Assembly: GCA_025360015.1 (NCBI GenBank)
Contig: JANYCZ010000068.1
Location: 1-64,000, forward strand
DNA: 64,000 nucleotides
Direction: 5' to 3'
Source of the DNA: Verrucomicrobiota bacterium
GTDB lineage: Bacteria > Verrucomicrobiota > Verrucomicrobiia > Verrucomicrobiales > Verrucomicrobiaceae
A program made the translations under genes and the position numbers. The notes beneath the pieces were generated by a model. That model did not search any database. It saw only the letters and a program-made list of their open reading frames with translations, and was not told the origin of the DNA. This document shows, piece by piece, positions 46,246-55,083 of this stretch; the stretch's first letter is position 1; each line of letters begins with the position of its first letter.

Positions 46246-47196
46246 ATGAAATCGCCGGCCATCCTCACCCTGCTCCTCGCTGTATCTCTACACGCGCAGA
46301 CTCCTGCTCCTGCGGTCAAACCCGCACCTGCACCGAAACGTGCGCCCACGGTCGCGAATGTGCCTTACGGCACGCATGAGCGGCAGGTGCTGGATTTTTA
46401 CAAAGCCGATTCCGCGAAGCCCACGCCGCTGCTGTTTTTCATTCATGGCGGGGGCTGGGTCGCGGGGGATAAATCCGGTGTGGGCGAGCTCGAAGCCTGC
46501 CTCAAGGCCGGCATCTCTGTTGTTTCCATCAACTACCGCTACTCCTGGCAGGCGCAGCTTGCGGGGGTGATGCCGCCCGTGCAGTGGCCGCTGGAAGATG
46601 CCGCGCGCGCGTTGCAGTTTGTGCGCAGTAGGGCGCTGGAATGGAACATCAACAAGCCGCGCATCGGTGCCAGTGGTGGGTCTGCCGGGGCCTGCTCCAG
46701 TCTCTACCTCGCTTTCCATGACGACATGGCCGATCCCAAGAGCAGCGATCCCATCGCCCGTGAGTCCACGCGCCTCTGGTGTGCGGCGGTCAGCGGCGCG
46801 CAGACCTCTCTTGATCCCAAGCAGCTCAAGGAATGGACCCCGAACAGCCGGTACGGTGGTCACGCCTTCGGTTTCATGGATCCGAACGAGCGCAAGACCC
46901 GCGACACTCGTTTTGCAGAGTTTTTAGAAAAGCGCGAATCGGTGCTGAAGTGGATCAAGATGTACTCGCCCTATGAACTCGTCAGCAAGGACGATCCGCC
47001 TGTTTATCTCTTCTACACCAATACTCCGGGCATCGGTCAGGAGCAGAAAGACCCCACCCACACCGCAAACTACGGCGTTAAACTCCAGGAACATTGCCGT
47101 GAAATCGGTGACGAATGCGAACTCGTCTATCCCGGTGCGCTTGAGGTGAAGCACAAGTCGATTGCGGAGTTTTTGATTGAGACTCTGAAGAAGTAG
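46246..47196 (+). CDS. Exported BD-FAE-like alpha/beta hydrolase (tandem copy 1)
   Basis: This 316-residue protein has a signal peptide ending at LHAQ, then a Pro/Ala-rich linker. The hydrolase domain has HGGGWVAGDK for the oxyanion hole, nucleophile elbow GGSAGA and a C-terminal PGALEVKHKS with the likely catalytic histidine. It is strikingly similar to the protein at 47712, including an unbroken match across FHDDMADPKSSDPIARES. It is probably an esterase on polysaccharide side groups or small esters, secreted or periplasmic. It begins 20 bases after the serine hydrolase gene. Confidence 0.87.
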   Translation: MKSPAILTLLLAVSLHAQTPAPAVKPAPAPKRAPTVANVPYGTHERQVLDFYKADSAKPTPLLFFIHGGGWVAGDKSGVGELEACLKAGISVVSINYRYSWQAQLAGVMPPVQWPLEDAARALQFVRSRALEWNINKPRIGASGGSAGACSSLYLAFHDDMADPKSSDPIARESTRLWCAAVSGAQTSLDPKQLKEWTPNSRYGGHAFGFMDPNERKTRDTRFAEFLEKRESVLKWIKMYSPYELVSKDDPPVYLFYTNTPGIGQEQKDPTHTANYGVKLQEHCREIGDECELVYPGALEVKHKSIAEFLIETLKK

Positions 47197-47233
47197 GCAG
47201 TCATAGGGCTGCCATTCAGGCATCTGGTTCTCC

Positions 47234-47650
47234 ATGAAAAGACTTCTCCTGATTGCCGGCGTCAGTGCCGCTGTTGTGGGGGCACTTTTTGTCGGGTATC
47301 TTTTCAATACGAACTTCTGGGATAATCGAAACCCGTTCATGAGGCAGCACATGTGGGATGTGACGCGAGCATGGACGGGAGCCCCTGATCTGCCTGCTGA
47401 CGCTGGGGATTTCAAAATTGAGACACTTGGTGACTTTTTCACGCGAAAGTTCAAAAGCTCATTCTCTGCACCCCGACCCAGTATCGAGGCTTGGCTGGCC
47501 AAGGTCCCGGATTTGGATCAAGCGGAACGCTCTGACCTGCCCGATGGCGGGCGTGAATATCTTGGACGGGGCAAGGGGGGGGCGACTTATTTCAAACTGG
47601 AAGTACACCCTGGCATGACGGAGGTGCGGCTCTTCGTTTCATGGAACTAG
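47234..47650 (+). CDS. Small membrane-anchored hypothetical protein
   Basis: This 138-residue protein has an N-terminal membrane segment (LLLIAGVSAAVVGALFVGYLF). The remaining about 115 residues are soluble and of unknown fold. It contains DFFTRKFKSSFSAPRPSIEAW and ends with a strand-rich FKLEVHPGMTEVRLFVSWN. No family is recognised. It is sandwiched between the two near-duplicate hydrolases, 37 bases after the first and 61 before the second, so it either was part of the duplicated unit or inserted between copies. Confidence 0.6.
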   Translation: MKRLLLIAGVSAAVVGALFVGYLFNTNFWDNRNPFMRQHMWDVTRAWTGAPDLPADAGDFKIETLGDFFTRKFKSSFSAPRPSIEAWLAKVPDLDQAERSDLPDGGREYLGRGKGGATYFKLEVHPGMTEVRLFVSWN

Positions 47651-47711
47651 GGTTTTAAAAATACGAGAAAGTCGCGAATTCGGTCTCACTGCAAGCGTTC
47701 TACTTGCCCCA

Positions 47712-48668
47712 ATGAAACTCGCGCTCTCCCTCCTCTTACTCACCTCCATTGCCTTTGCGGCCGACACACCCGCTAAGAAAGCTGAAGTCCCTGCGGCCAA
47801 GGCTCCGGCCAAGAAAGTCTATCCGAAGAACCCGCCGCCGACCGTTGCGGATTTCAAGTATGGGCCGTTTGAGCGGAACGTGCTGGATTTCTGGCAGGCG
47901 AAGTCGGACAAGCCGACGCCGCTGCTGTTTTTCATCCATGGCGGTGGCTGGATGGCTGGAGACAAAGCGGGCATCGCCGTGGAGCCGTTTTTGAAGGAGG
48001 GCATTTCTGTTGTTTCGATCAACTACCGCTACATCTCGCAGGCGCAGGATGTGGTGCCGCCGGTGAAGGCACCGCTGACGGATGCGGCGCTGGCGTTGCA
48101 GACCGTGCGCAGCAAGGCGAAGGAATGGAACATCGACAAGCTGCGCATCGGGGCCAGTGGCGGCTCGGCAGGGGCTTGCAGCAGCCTGTGGCTGGCTTTC
48201 CATGACGACATGGCTGATCCGAAGAGCAGCGACCCCATTGCGCGTGAATCGACCCGCCTTTACACGGCTGCCGTGAACGGACCGCAGACCACGCTGGATC
48301 CCAAGCAGATGCGTGAGTGGACGCCGAACAGCAAGTACGGCGGTCATGCTTTCAGCAAATCGGGTGAGTTCAAAAACTTCGATGACTTCGTGGCCGCCAG
48401 AGAGCGCATCCTGCCATGGATCAATGAATACTCGCCCTACGCACTCGTGACGTCAGATGATCCGCCTGTGTATTGCATATTCGGCGCTCCCCCGGCCATT
48501 GGCCAGGAGCAGAAAGACCCCACGCATACGGCGAACTTTGGTGTGAAACTGCAGGAGCATTGCAAAGAAAAGGGTGTGGCTTGTGAGGTCGTTTATCCTG
48601 GTGCGACGGACGTGAAGTACAAGACGATCAACGAATACCTGATCGCCAAGCTCAAGGAAGTGAAGTGA
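47712..48668 (+). CDS. Exported BD-FAE-like alpha/beta hydrolase (tandem copy 2)
   Basis: This 318-residue paralog of the protein at 46246 has a signal peptide at about 1-17, a Lys/Ala/Pro linker, HGGGWMAGDK, elbow GGSAGA and a PPAIGQEQKDPTHTANFG segment nearly identical to copy 1. The catalytic-histidine region differs: copy 1 has EVKHKS where this copy has DVKYKT. The usual C-terminal histidine may therefore be absent or supplied elsewhere (for example DPTHTAN). It overlaps the downstream frame by the stop/GTG region and probably forms an operon with the DUF1080 lipoprotein. Confidence 0.86.
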   Translation: MKLALSLLLLTSIAFAADTPAKKAEVPAAKAPAKKVYPKNPPPTVADFKYGPFERNVLDFWQAKSDKPTPLLFFIHGGGWMAGDKAGIAVEPFLKEGISVVSINYRYISQAQDVVPPVKAPLTDAALALQTVRSKAKEWNIDKLRIGASGGSAGACSSLWLAFHDDMADPKSSDPIARESTRLYTAAVNGPQTTLDPKQMREWTPNSKYGGHAFSKSGEFKNFDDFVAARERILPWINEYSPYALVTSDDPPVYCIFGAPPAIGQEQKDPTHTANFGVKLQEHCKEKGVACEVVYPGATDVKYKTINEYLIAKLKEVK

Positions 48669-48685
48669 AGCATCCTGCAATGATC

Positions 48686-49465
48686 ATGAAATTCACATCA
48701 CTATACCTTGGTGGTCTTGCGCTCTCCCTATGCCTAACCTCCTGCGATAAAACGGACAAGTCAGCGGCATCCGCGGCAGCACCCATCGGTGTGGCGGGCT
48801 CTGCCTTCCGACCGATTTTCAACGGCAAGGACCTCAAAGGCTGGTACGGCCTGAATCCGCACTCCGTCGTCAAACTCGAAGGCGAGAAGAAGTCCGAGGC
48901 TCTCAAGAAGATGCGCGACGAGTTCGCTGCGGACTGGAAGGTGGAGAACGGTGAACTGGTCAATGACGGCCACGGTCCCTATGCCACCACCGAAGAGGAA
49001 TTCGGCGACATCGAGTTCCGCATCGAATACAAAACCGTGGCGGCTGCTGACAGCGGCATCTACCTGAGGGGCACGCCGCAGGTGCAGATCTGGGACAAGA
49101 CCCAGGTCTTTGATCCAGCGAAGCCAACGCGCAAGCCGCACCTCGGCTCCGGTGGTCTGTTCAACAACACACCGGACACTCCTGGCCGTGATCCACTGGT
49201 GGTGGCGGACAAGCCCTTTGGCGAGTGGAACAGTCTCCGCATCCGCCAGATCGGCGCACGCACCTGGGTGTGGCTGAACGACAAGCTCGTCGTCGATGGC
49301 AACGTGATGGAAAACTACTGGGACAAAACCAAGCCGCTGCCAGCCAAAGGCCCGATCATGCTGCAAACCCATGGCGGCGAGATCCGCTGGCGCAATCTGG
49401 TGGTGCGCGACATTGGCGCGGAGGAAGCTAAGAAGATTCTTGCCGAAGCCGACGCGAAGAAGTGA
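48686..49465 (+). CDS. DUF1080 lipoprotein (3-keto-disaccharide hydrolase type)
   Basis: This 259-residue protein has a lipobox LTSC after a short signal (LYLGGLALSLCLTSC), so it should be membrane-anchored. The domain begins FRPIFNGKDLKGWYGL and shows DSGIYLRGTPQVQIWDK and ending GEIRWRNLVVRDIG, all characteristic of DUF1080. Characterised relatives hydrolyse 3-keto sugars in Bacteroidetes. That role is inferred here. ATG 48686 is chosen from three nearby starts because it gives a normal lipoprotein signal. The gene ends at the strong terminator at 49485. Confidence 0.9.
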   Translation: MKFTSLYLGGLALSLCLTSCDKTDKSAASAAAPIGVAGSAFRPIFNGKDLKGWYGLNPHSVVKLEGEKKSEALKKMRDEFAADWKVENGELVNDGHGPYATTEEEFGDIEFRIEYKTVAAADSGIYLRGTPQVQIWDKTQVFDPAKPTRKPHLGSGGLFNNTPDTPGRDPLVVADKPFGEWNSLRIRQIGARTWVWLNDKLVVDGNVMENYWDKTKPLPAKGPIMLQTHGGEIRWRNLVVRDIGAEEAKKILAEADAKK

Positions 49466-49484
49466 GCCGTTAAATTCAAACGAA

Positions 49485-49519
49485 AAAAAGCCGCAGAGGG
49501 ATCACCTCTGCGGCTTTTT
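49485..49519. terminator. Bidirectional rho-independent terminator
   Basis: AAAAAGCCGCAGAGG (49485-49499) pairs perfectly with CCTCTGCGGCTTTTT (49505-49519) around a five-base loop. The A-run on one side and T-run on the other let it work for both converging genes, the DUF1080 lipoprotein (plus) and the membrane protein ending at 49530 (minus). Confidence 0.93.
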
Positions 49520-49529
49520 CATGAACTTG

Positions 49530-50174
49530 TTATTTGTTCAGGACGAGGCGCAGCGTGCCGTTGTGCACCTCCATGGACTGGATGCCGGCGAGGAATTTTT
49601 GCAGCGCAGGATCAGACTCCACATTTGCGGCCACGAGATCGACGCCCTTCATGTCGCCGATCCAGCTATTGGGCAGGGAGATGCCGCCAAGGGTCAGGTC
49701 ATCGAGCTTCAGCGACAGCTTGTGCTCCGCCGACAGGCTGGTGCCGAAGGTGAAGCGCAGGCGGATCTTTTGATTCGGGACGATCGGAAAATCTTCCGGG
49801 GCGGTAAAAATGACAGCAGCGGAGACATTGCCCTCGCCAAATTTCACCTGCACGCTCTCGCCGAGCTGCTGCTGGGCGAGGTAGGCGTTCACTTCACGCT
49901 CGTTAATGACGAGGGTGCGATTCGCCTCCTCGGGCGGCACGCCTGCGGGATTATTTAGAGCCTGCAGCTTGCTGTCGAACTCCGTTTTCTCCGTGGTGGT
50001 CAGGCTCACGGGAGTCATGGCGGAGGGATAGAACGTTTGTTTGACCCAGAATGCGCCGGTGGCGGCGGCGATGCCCGCGCAGCCGAAAACGACAGCGAGG
50101 GTGATGAGAACGAACTTTTTGGTGGAACGTGCACGCGGTGCGGCGGGTGCTGCAGTTTCAGGGATGGTTTGCAT
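49530..50174 (-). CDS. Single-pass membrane protein of unknown function
   Basis: This 214-residue protein has a short Pro/Ala-rich cytoplasmic tail, one membrane segment (KFVLITLAVVFGCAGIAAATGAFW, about 20-42) and a soluble domain outside. That domain contains LVINEREVNAYLAQQQLGESVQVKFGEG and IRLRFTFGTSLSAEHKLSLKLDDLTLGG, a pattern of long amphipathic strands similar to lipid-binding or AsmA/LolA-like proteins, though this is only a resemblance. The longest frame runs far upstream across glpK on the opposite strand. ATG 50174 is the sensible start. Confidence 0.75.
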   Translation of the reverse strand: MQTIPETAAPAAPRARSTKKFVLITLAVVFGCAGIAAATGAFWVKQTFYPSAMTPVSLTTTEKTEFDSKLQALNNPAGVPPEEANRTLVINEREVNAYLAQQQLGESVQVKFGEGNVSAAVIFTAPEDFPIVPNQKIRLRFTFGTSLSAEHKLSLKLDDLTLGGISLPNSWIGDMKGVDLVAANVESDPALQKFLAGIQSMEVHNGTLRLVLNK

Positions 50175-50301
50175 GGTGGTGAGTTTGGATGCTTTCCGGC
50201 CAAGAGTATTCATTCCTGCGAAAAAATGCCACCTACATGTTCCCCGGCAGTTTGTAAGGCATTGACTCCGTGGGCTGGCCTTGGGAACATCCCGAATAAC
50301 C
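50175..50301. promoter_or_regulatory. Divergent promoter region upstream of glpK
   Basis: These 127 bases lie between divergent starts. For glpK, TTGACT (50262-50267) and GAACAT (50285-50290) with a 17-base spacer form a possible sigma-70 pair ending about a dozen bases from the ATG. The minus-10 match is weak. No repressor site was recognised. Confidence 0.35.
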
Positions 50302-51792
50302 ATGAAATACATCCTCGCTCTCGACCAGGGCACCACCAGCTCACGCGCGATCCTCTTCAACCACGACGGCGGCATCGTGGCGACGGCGCAAAAGGAGTTC
50401 CCGCAGATCTTCCCGAAACCGGGCTGGGTGGAGCATGATGCGCAGGAAATCTGGGCCACGCAGGCCGGGGTGGCTTCCGAAGTACTGCACAAAGCACACG
50501 CGACTGCGGCAGACGTGGCTGCGATTGGCATCACGAACCAGCGTGAGACAACCGTGGTGTGGGATCGCAAGACGGGGAAGCCCATCTGCAACGCCATCGT
50601 GTGGCAGGACCGCCGCACGGCCTCAATCTGCGACAAGCTACGCGCGCAAAAGCTGGACAAGCTCATCCAGCGCAAGACTGGTCTCGTGGTGGACGCGTAC
50701 TTCTCCGCTACGAAGGTGCAGTGGATTTTGCAAAACGTGAAAGGGGCCAAAGCCCGCGCGGCGAAGGGCGAGCTCGCCTTTGGCACCATCGACTCCTGGC
50801 TGCTCTGGAATCTTACCGGCGGCAAGGTGCATGCCACGGATGTCAGCAATGCCTCGCGCACCATGCTGTATGACATTCGGAAAGGCACCTGGGATGACGA
50901 GCTGCTAAAGATCTTCGGGGTGCCGCGCACCATGCTGCCGGAGGTGCGTGATTCAAGCGGTGAGTTTGGCACGACGGCGCTGCTCGGCGGTTCCATTCCC
51001 ATTGCGGGCATCGCGGGAGATCAGCAGTCAGCACTGTTCGGCCAGGTCTGCACGAAACCTGGCATGGTGAAGAACACCTATGGCACAGGTTGCTTCATGC
51101 TGATGAACACTGGAACGAAGCCCATTAATTCCAAAAACAAACTGCTCACCACGGTGGCATGGCGCATCAATGGACGCACTGAATACGCGCTGGAAGGCAG
51201 CGTGTTTATTGCGGGTGCGGCGATTCAGTGGCTGCGCGATGGGCTGGGCATCATCCGGCAGTCAGCGGATGTCGAGGCGCTCGCGGCTAGTGTGCCTGAC
51301 ACGGGTGGAGTCTATCTTGTGCCTGCATTTGCCGGTCTTGGGGCACCGCATTGGGATGCCTATGCGCGCGGCGCGCTCGTGGGAATGACACGCGGGACCA
51401 CTGCGGCGCACATCGCGCGTGCGGCGCTGGAAGGCATCGCATTACAGGTCATGGACATCTTGAAGGCCATGGAGGCCGATGCGGGGATCAAGCTGAAGGA
51501 ACTGCGGGTCGATGGCGGTGCCAGCGTGAACAATCTGCTGATGCAGTTGCAGTGCGATCTCCTGGGTGTTTCTGTCGTGCGGCCCAAGGTGAATGAAACC
51601 ACGGCACTCGGAGCGGCCTGCCTCGCCGGTCTTGCCGTGGGCTATTGGAAAAACCTGGCCGACATCGCGAAGCACTGGCAGGTGGACCGCAAATTCAAGC
51701 CAGCCATGAAAGCCGCCGCCCGCAAGCAGATCACGCATGGATGGAAACGAGCTCTGGATCGCTCCAAGGCATGGGAGGAAAAATCGGCGTGA
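50302..51792 (+). CDS. glpK: Glycerol kinase
   Basis: Glycerol kinase phosphorylates glycerol with ATP to sn-glycerol 3-phosphate. The 496-residue length is standard for the FGGY family. Visible signatures are [17 protein letters not shown] at the N-terminus (phosphate 1 motif), [24 protein letters not shown] and [17 protein letters not shown] near the C-terminus. The start at ATG 50302 matches the family N-terminus. No glpF, glpD or glpR is adjacent in this window. The stop overlaps the GTG start of a GNAT gene, giving translational coupling. Confidence 0.97.
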   Translation: MKYILALDQGTTSSRAILFNHDGGIVATAQKEFPQIFPKPGWVEHDAQEIWATQAGVASEVLHKAHATAADVAAIGITNQRETTVVWDRKTGKPICNAIVWQDRRTASICDKLRAQKLDKLIQRKTGLVVDAYFSATKVQWILQNVKGAKARAAKGELAFGTIDSWLLWNLTGGKVHATDVSNASRTMLYDIRKGTWDDELLKIFGVPRTMLPEVRDSSGEFGTTALLGGSIPIAGIAGDQQSALFGQVCTKPGMVKNTYGTGCFMLMNTGTKPINSKNKLLTTVAWRINGRTEYALEGSVFIAGAAIQWLRDGLGIIRQSADVEALAASVPDTGGVYLVPAFAGLGAPHWDAYARGALVGMTRGTTAAHIARAALEGIALQVMDILKAMEADAGIKLKELRVDGGASVNNLLMQLQCDLLGVSVVRPKVNETTALGAACLAGLAVGYWKNLADIAKHWQVDRKFKPAMKAAARKQITHGWKRALDRSKAWEEKSA

Positions 51793-52862
51793 AACAAACT
51801 GCGTGGATCAACCCGCCCTGCCCGCTTCTGCCGGAGGAAAACCGGCATTATGATCACACGGACATCGAGGCGCTGAATCATGAGCGTGGGCCGCTGTTTT
51901 ATGAGACGGCACTGCACTATGCGCAGAGCCTGTGGCGCGAAGGTTTTCCGGCCAAAAGCATTCTCATCATCAATCGCGCGCTTTCGCTGCCGCTGAGTGC
52001 GGATGAACCCATCCTCGAGAAATGGCCGCTGCCCTATCAGGCACTGGTGTGGATCATGCAGCATCGGGTGGAGGGCCAGTTCATCGGCAATCCGCGCCGC
52101 CACTGGCAGCATCTGGCCACGCGAATGGTGGAACCCAACAAAGAGCTGCGCACCTGGCGTGCCTGGGCCTGCTGGTATCTCGCGCAGTTGATTTTGCCGG
52201 AGGCGGAGTTCCTCTCGGATCAGAAGCAGATTCGCGAAGAGCAGATCGTGGAGCCCACGCAGGCTGAGATAGCCTCCCACTTGCATCGACTCTCACCAGC
52301 GCGTGATGAGGAAACCTGGCGGCATGCCTTGAGCACGATACAAAGCCACCGCGAACCGCTCACCGCTCGTATCCGCCGCATTGGTGCTCACGAGTTGACC
52401 ACGGTGCAGCGTCTCGGTCATGAAATCTGGCATGCGTATTACCCCGGCATCATCAGCGAGGAGCAGATCCGCTACATGCTCGCCATCTGGTATCAGCCCG
52501 GCTCCATGGCGCATGAGATGCAGGCGCGGGACGTGTGGTATGCGCTCGTAGAGACTGCTGGGCCGAGGCCTGTCGGCTACATTTCATTTGAGAAGCTTCT
52601 CTTTGAGCCCGTGCTTTTTATCAACAAGCTCTACCTTCTGCCGGAAGTGCACGGGCACGGCCTCGGCTCCAGCACGCTGCGCTGGACTGAGGAACGCGCG
52701 AAAGAGATGCGTTGCAAAGCCGTGCGGCTCCGCGTGAACAAACGCAACGCTCCGGCCATTCGTGCCTACCTGCGGGCTGGCTTCCGATTCACGGAGGACA
52801 TCGTCAGCGACATCGGCAGCGGGTTTGTGATGGATGATTATGTGATGGAGAAGGCGGTGTGA
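51789..52862 (+). CDS. GNAT acetyltransferase with N-terminal helical domain
   Basis: This 357-residue protein has a C-terminal GNAT domain of about 150 residues ([20 protein letters not shown]...[22 protein letters not shown], then [20 protein letters not shown]), including the acetyl-CoA loop VHGHGLGS. The N-terminal 200 residues are helical, resemble no family I know, and include [27 protein letters not shown] 51789 is chosen: it overlaps the glpK stop (GTGA) and follows GGAGG at 51774-51778. The upstream ATG 51771 would give six more residues. The acceptor substrate is unknown. Confidence 0.85.
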   Translation: MKQTAWINPPCPLLPEENRHYDHTDIEALNHERGPLFYETALHYAQSLWREGFPAKSILIINRALSLPLSADEPILEKWPLPYQALVWIMQHRVEGQFIGNPRRHWQHLATRMVEPNKELRTWRAWACWYLAQLILPEAEFLSDQKQIREEQIVEPTQAEIASHLHRLSPARDEETWRHALSTIQSHREPLTARIRRIGAHELTTVQRLGHEIWHAYYPGIISEEQIRYMLAIWYQPGSMAHEMQARDVWYALVETAGPRPVGYISFEKLLFEPVLFINKLYLLPEVHGHGLGSSTLRWTEERAKEMRCKAVRLRVNKRNAPAIRAYLRAGFRFTEDIVSDIGSGFVMDDYVMEKAV

Positions 52863-52910
52863 AGTGGAGATCGCCTTTGACACTGCTGATCACGCATACC
52901 ATCTCCCCCG

Positions 52911-54998
52911 GTGATCCCACTCGACCTTTCCCTCGCTGAAGTTTCCCGCATGCCCGCGACTGCGGCGCGGCTGGTGGGGAAGGAAGGGGTGAAGACGGTG
53001 GGGGATGTGATCGCTCTAATGCCATCCCGGCATGAGGACCGGCGGCAGATGCAGGCGCTGGCCTTTCAGGCGGGGCTGGTGCCGTCGTGCCATCATGTGC
53101 TCATTACCAAGACGGGGAACAAGTTTTTCGGCAGGGCGGGGGTGTTTGAAGCGGTGGTGCAGCACGCGACGGGGCTGCTGGGGCAGCAGCTCACACTGAA
53201 GTGGTGGAACATGCCGTTCATGAGCCGGGTGCTGGCCGAGGGACAGGAACTGATCGTCTATGGCGTGATCAAAGACACCAAGGGGCGGCTCAGCATGTCG
53301 CATCCCGAATATGAGATCGTCAAAGGCGGCGCGGATGATGATGCGCAGCAGATTCACACAGGGCGGATCACGCCGATCTACCGGCTGAAAGGGGCTATGA
53401 CACAGAAGGCTTTACGTGTGGCGGCGTGGTATGTGCTGCAGGCGCTGCCGGAGTCGTTCATTGAAGATCTGCTGCCGACGCCAAGTAGGGAAGGGGAGTT
53501 TGCGGGTCTGTCGCGTTCGAAGGCGCTGCGCGAGGTGCATTTCCCTGCCAGCATGGAAAGCCTGGAGCAGGCGCGGCGCTACCTCGCGCTGCAGGAGTTC
53601 TATGGCTACCAGTTGCGCGTGGCGCGGCAGAAGCGGCGGGTGATCGAATCCGGAGGGCGCAGGCAGGTGGGTACAGGGGAGCTGCTGCGGGACTTTTTCA
53701 ATGAGCTGCCGTTTCAACTCACCGCGGCGCAGCAGCGTTGCTTGCACGAAATTCATCATGACATGGCCTCGGGCAATCCGATGAATCGCCTGCTGCATGG
53801 CGATGTGGGCAGCGGCAAAACGGTCGTGGCCTTTGCGGCGATGCTGCGCGCGGTCGAGTCAGGGCGGCAGGCGGTGCTGATGGCGCCGACGCAGATCCTG
53901 GCGGAGCAGCATGCGCGCAATGCACGGAAGTGGCTGGAACCGCTGGGGCTGCGCGTGGCGTTGCGCACGGGATCGAAGCGGGAGGATGGGGATGATTTCG
54001 AATTGATGCGTGGAAAGAGCAGCTCTGGAAAACCGGAGATCGTCATCGGTACGCATGCGCTGCTGCATGACGTGGAGCTGATGCATAACACGGGGATCGT
54101 CGTCATTGACGAACAGCACAAGTTTGGCGTGGCGCAGCGGGCGAAGCTGATCCGCAAGGGGGACACGCCTGACGTGCTGGTGATGACGGCCACGCCGATC
54201 CCGCGCACGCTGACCCTGACAATCTACGGGGATCTGGACGTCTCCACCATTGATCAGAAGCCGCGCGACGGGGTGAAGATCATCACGAAGGTGCGGCCCA
54301 AGACCAAGCTGAAGGAAGCGGCGAAATTTCTGCGCGAGCAGATCGAGGAAGGGCGGCAGGGGTTCATCGTGTATGCGCTGATCGATGAATCGGAAAAAAT
54401 CGAGGCGGGCGCGGCGACGAAGGGGCACGAGGACTGGTCCAAACTTCTCGCGCCGTGCGAGGTGGGCTTGCTGCATGGCCGGATGAGCGCAGAAGAGAAG
54501 GAGGAGGTGATGAAACGCTTTCGTGCAGGAAAGCTGGATGCACTGGTTTCCACGACGGTGATTGAGGTGGGCATTGATGTGCCGAATGCGACGGTGATGT
54601 TCGTTCATGACGCGGGCCGCTTCGGGCTGGCGCAGCTGCATCAGCTGCGGGGTCGTATCGGACGTGGGGCGCACACGAGCTACTGCGTGCTGTTTGTGGA
54701 TGACAAGGATGAGGAAAACCGGCAGCGGCTGGCGATCATGGAGGAGACGAGCGACGGCTTCCAGATCGCTGAGGAAGACCTGCGGCGGCGTGGGCCTGGG
54801 GATGTGCTGGGCCATGCGCAGAGCGGGCAGGCACCGCTGCTGTTTGGCGAGCTGCTGGCAGACACGCGCCTAGTGCGTCTGGCGCGGCAGCTTGCCGAAC
54901 GGACGCTTGACGAAGATCCGCAATTGCTGCGTCCGGCTCTGGCAGTGTTTCGGGATGAACCGGTGATCGCGGAAAAGGCGCAGGCCATGATGCAGTGA
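52911..54998 (+). CDS. recG: ATP-dependent DNA helicase RecG
   Basis: This 695-residue branch-migration helicase is of normal family length. The N-terminal wedge/OB domain spans about 1-260 (VIALMPSRHEDRR, KFFGRAGVFEAVV). The SF2 core has Walker A GDVGSGKT at 297-304, DEQH at 400-403 with KFGV after it, TATPIPRT, and IEVGIDVPNAT and HQLRGRIGRG for the C-terminal RecA-like lobe. It processes stalled forks and Holliday junctions. The start is GTG 52911, with no strong ribosome-binding site. A possible weak hairpin follows the gene. Confidence 0.96.
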   Translation: MIPLDLSLAEVSRMPATAARLVGKEGVKTVGDVIALMPSRHEDRRQMQALAFQAGLVPSCHHVLITKTGNKFFGRAGVFEAVVQHATGLLGQQLTLKWWNMPFMSRVLAEGQELIVYGVIKDTKGRLSMSHPEYEIVKGGADDDAQQIHTGRITPIYRLKGAMTQKALRVAAWYVLQALPESFIEDLLPTPSREGEFAGLSRSKALREVHFPASMESLEQARRYLALQEFYGYQLRVARQKRRVIESGGRRQVGTGELLRDFFNELPFQLTAAQQRCLHEIHHDMASGNPMNRLLHGDVGSGKTVVAFAAMLRAVESGRQAVLMAPTQILAEQHARNARKWLEPLGLRVALRTGSKREDGDDFELMRGKSSSGKPEIVIGTHALLHDVELMHNTGIVVIDEQHKFGVAQRAKLIRKGDTPDVLVMTATPIPRTLTLTIYGDLDVSTIDQKPRDGVKIITKVRPKTKLKEAAKFLREQIEEGRQGFIVYALIDESEKIEAGAATKGHEDWSKLLAPCEVGLLHGRMSAEEKEEVMKRFRAGKLDALVSTTVIEVGIDVPNATVMFVHDAGRFGLAQLHQLRGRIGRGAHTSYCVLFVDDKDEENRQRLAIMEETSDGFQIAEEDLRRRGPGDVLGHAQSGQAPLLFGELLADTRLVRLARQLAERTLDEDPQLLRPALAVFRDEPVIAEKAQAMMQ

Positions 54999-55010
54999 TT
55001 TGGGTTGGTT

Positions 55011-55031
55011 AACCTTGTTTGAAGCAAGGTT
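55011..55031 (+). terminator. Possible weak terminator after recG
   Basis: AACCTTG (55011-55017) and CAAGGTT (55025-55031) form a seven-base stem with a seven-base loop twelve bases after the recG stop. No proper T-run follows (TAGTTAAGG), so efficiency is doubtful. Confidence 0.35.
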
Positions 55032-55083
55032 TAGTTAAGGAGGCTTGACGATTGAAGGTTTTACCCGGTCAGTACTAGGTGTC

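Noticed and set aside
49530-51011. 493-codon minus-strand frame reaching into glpK
   Set aside because: Only the part from 49530 to 50174 looks like protein. The rest is the shadow of glpK.
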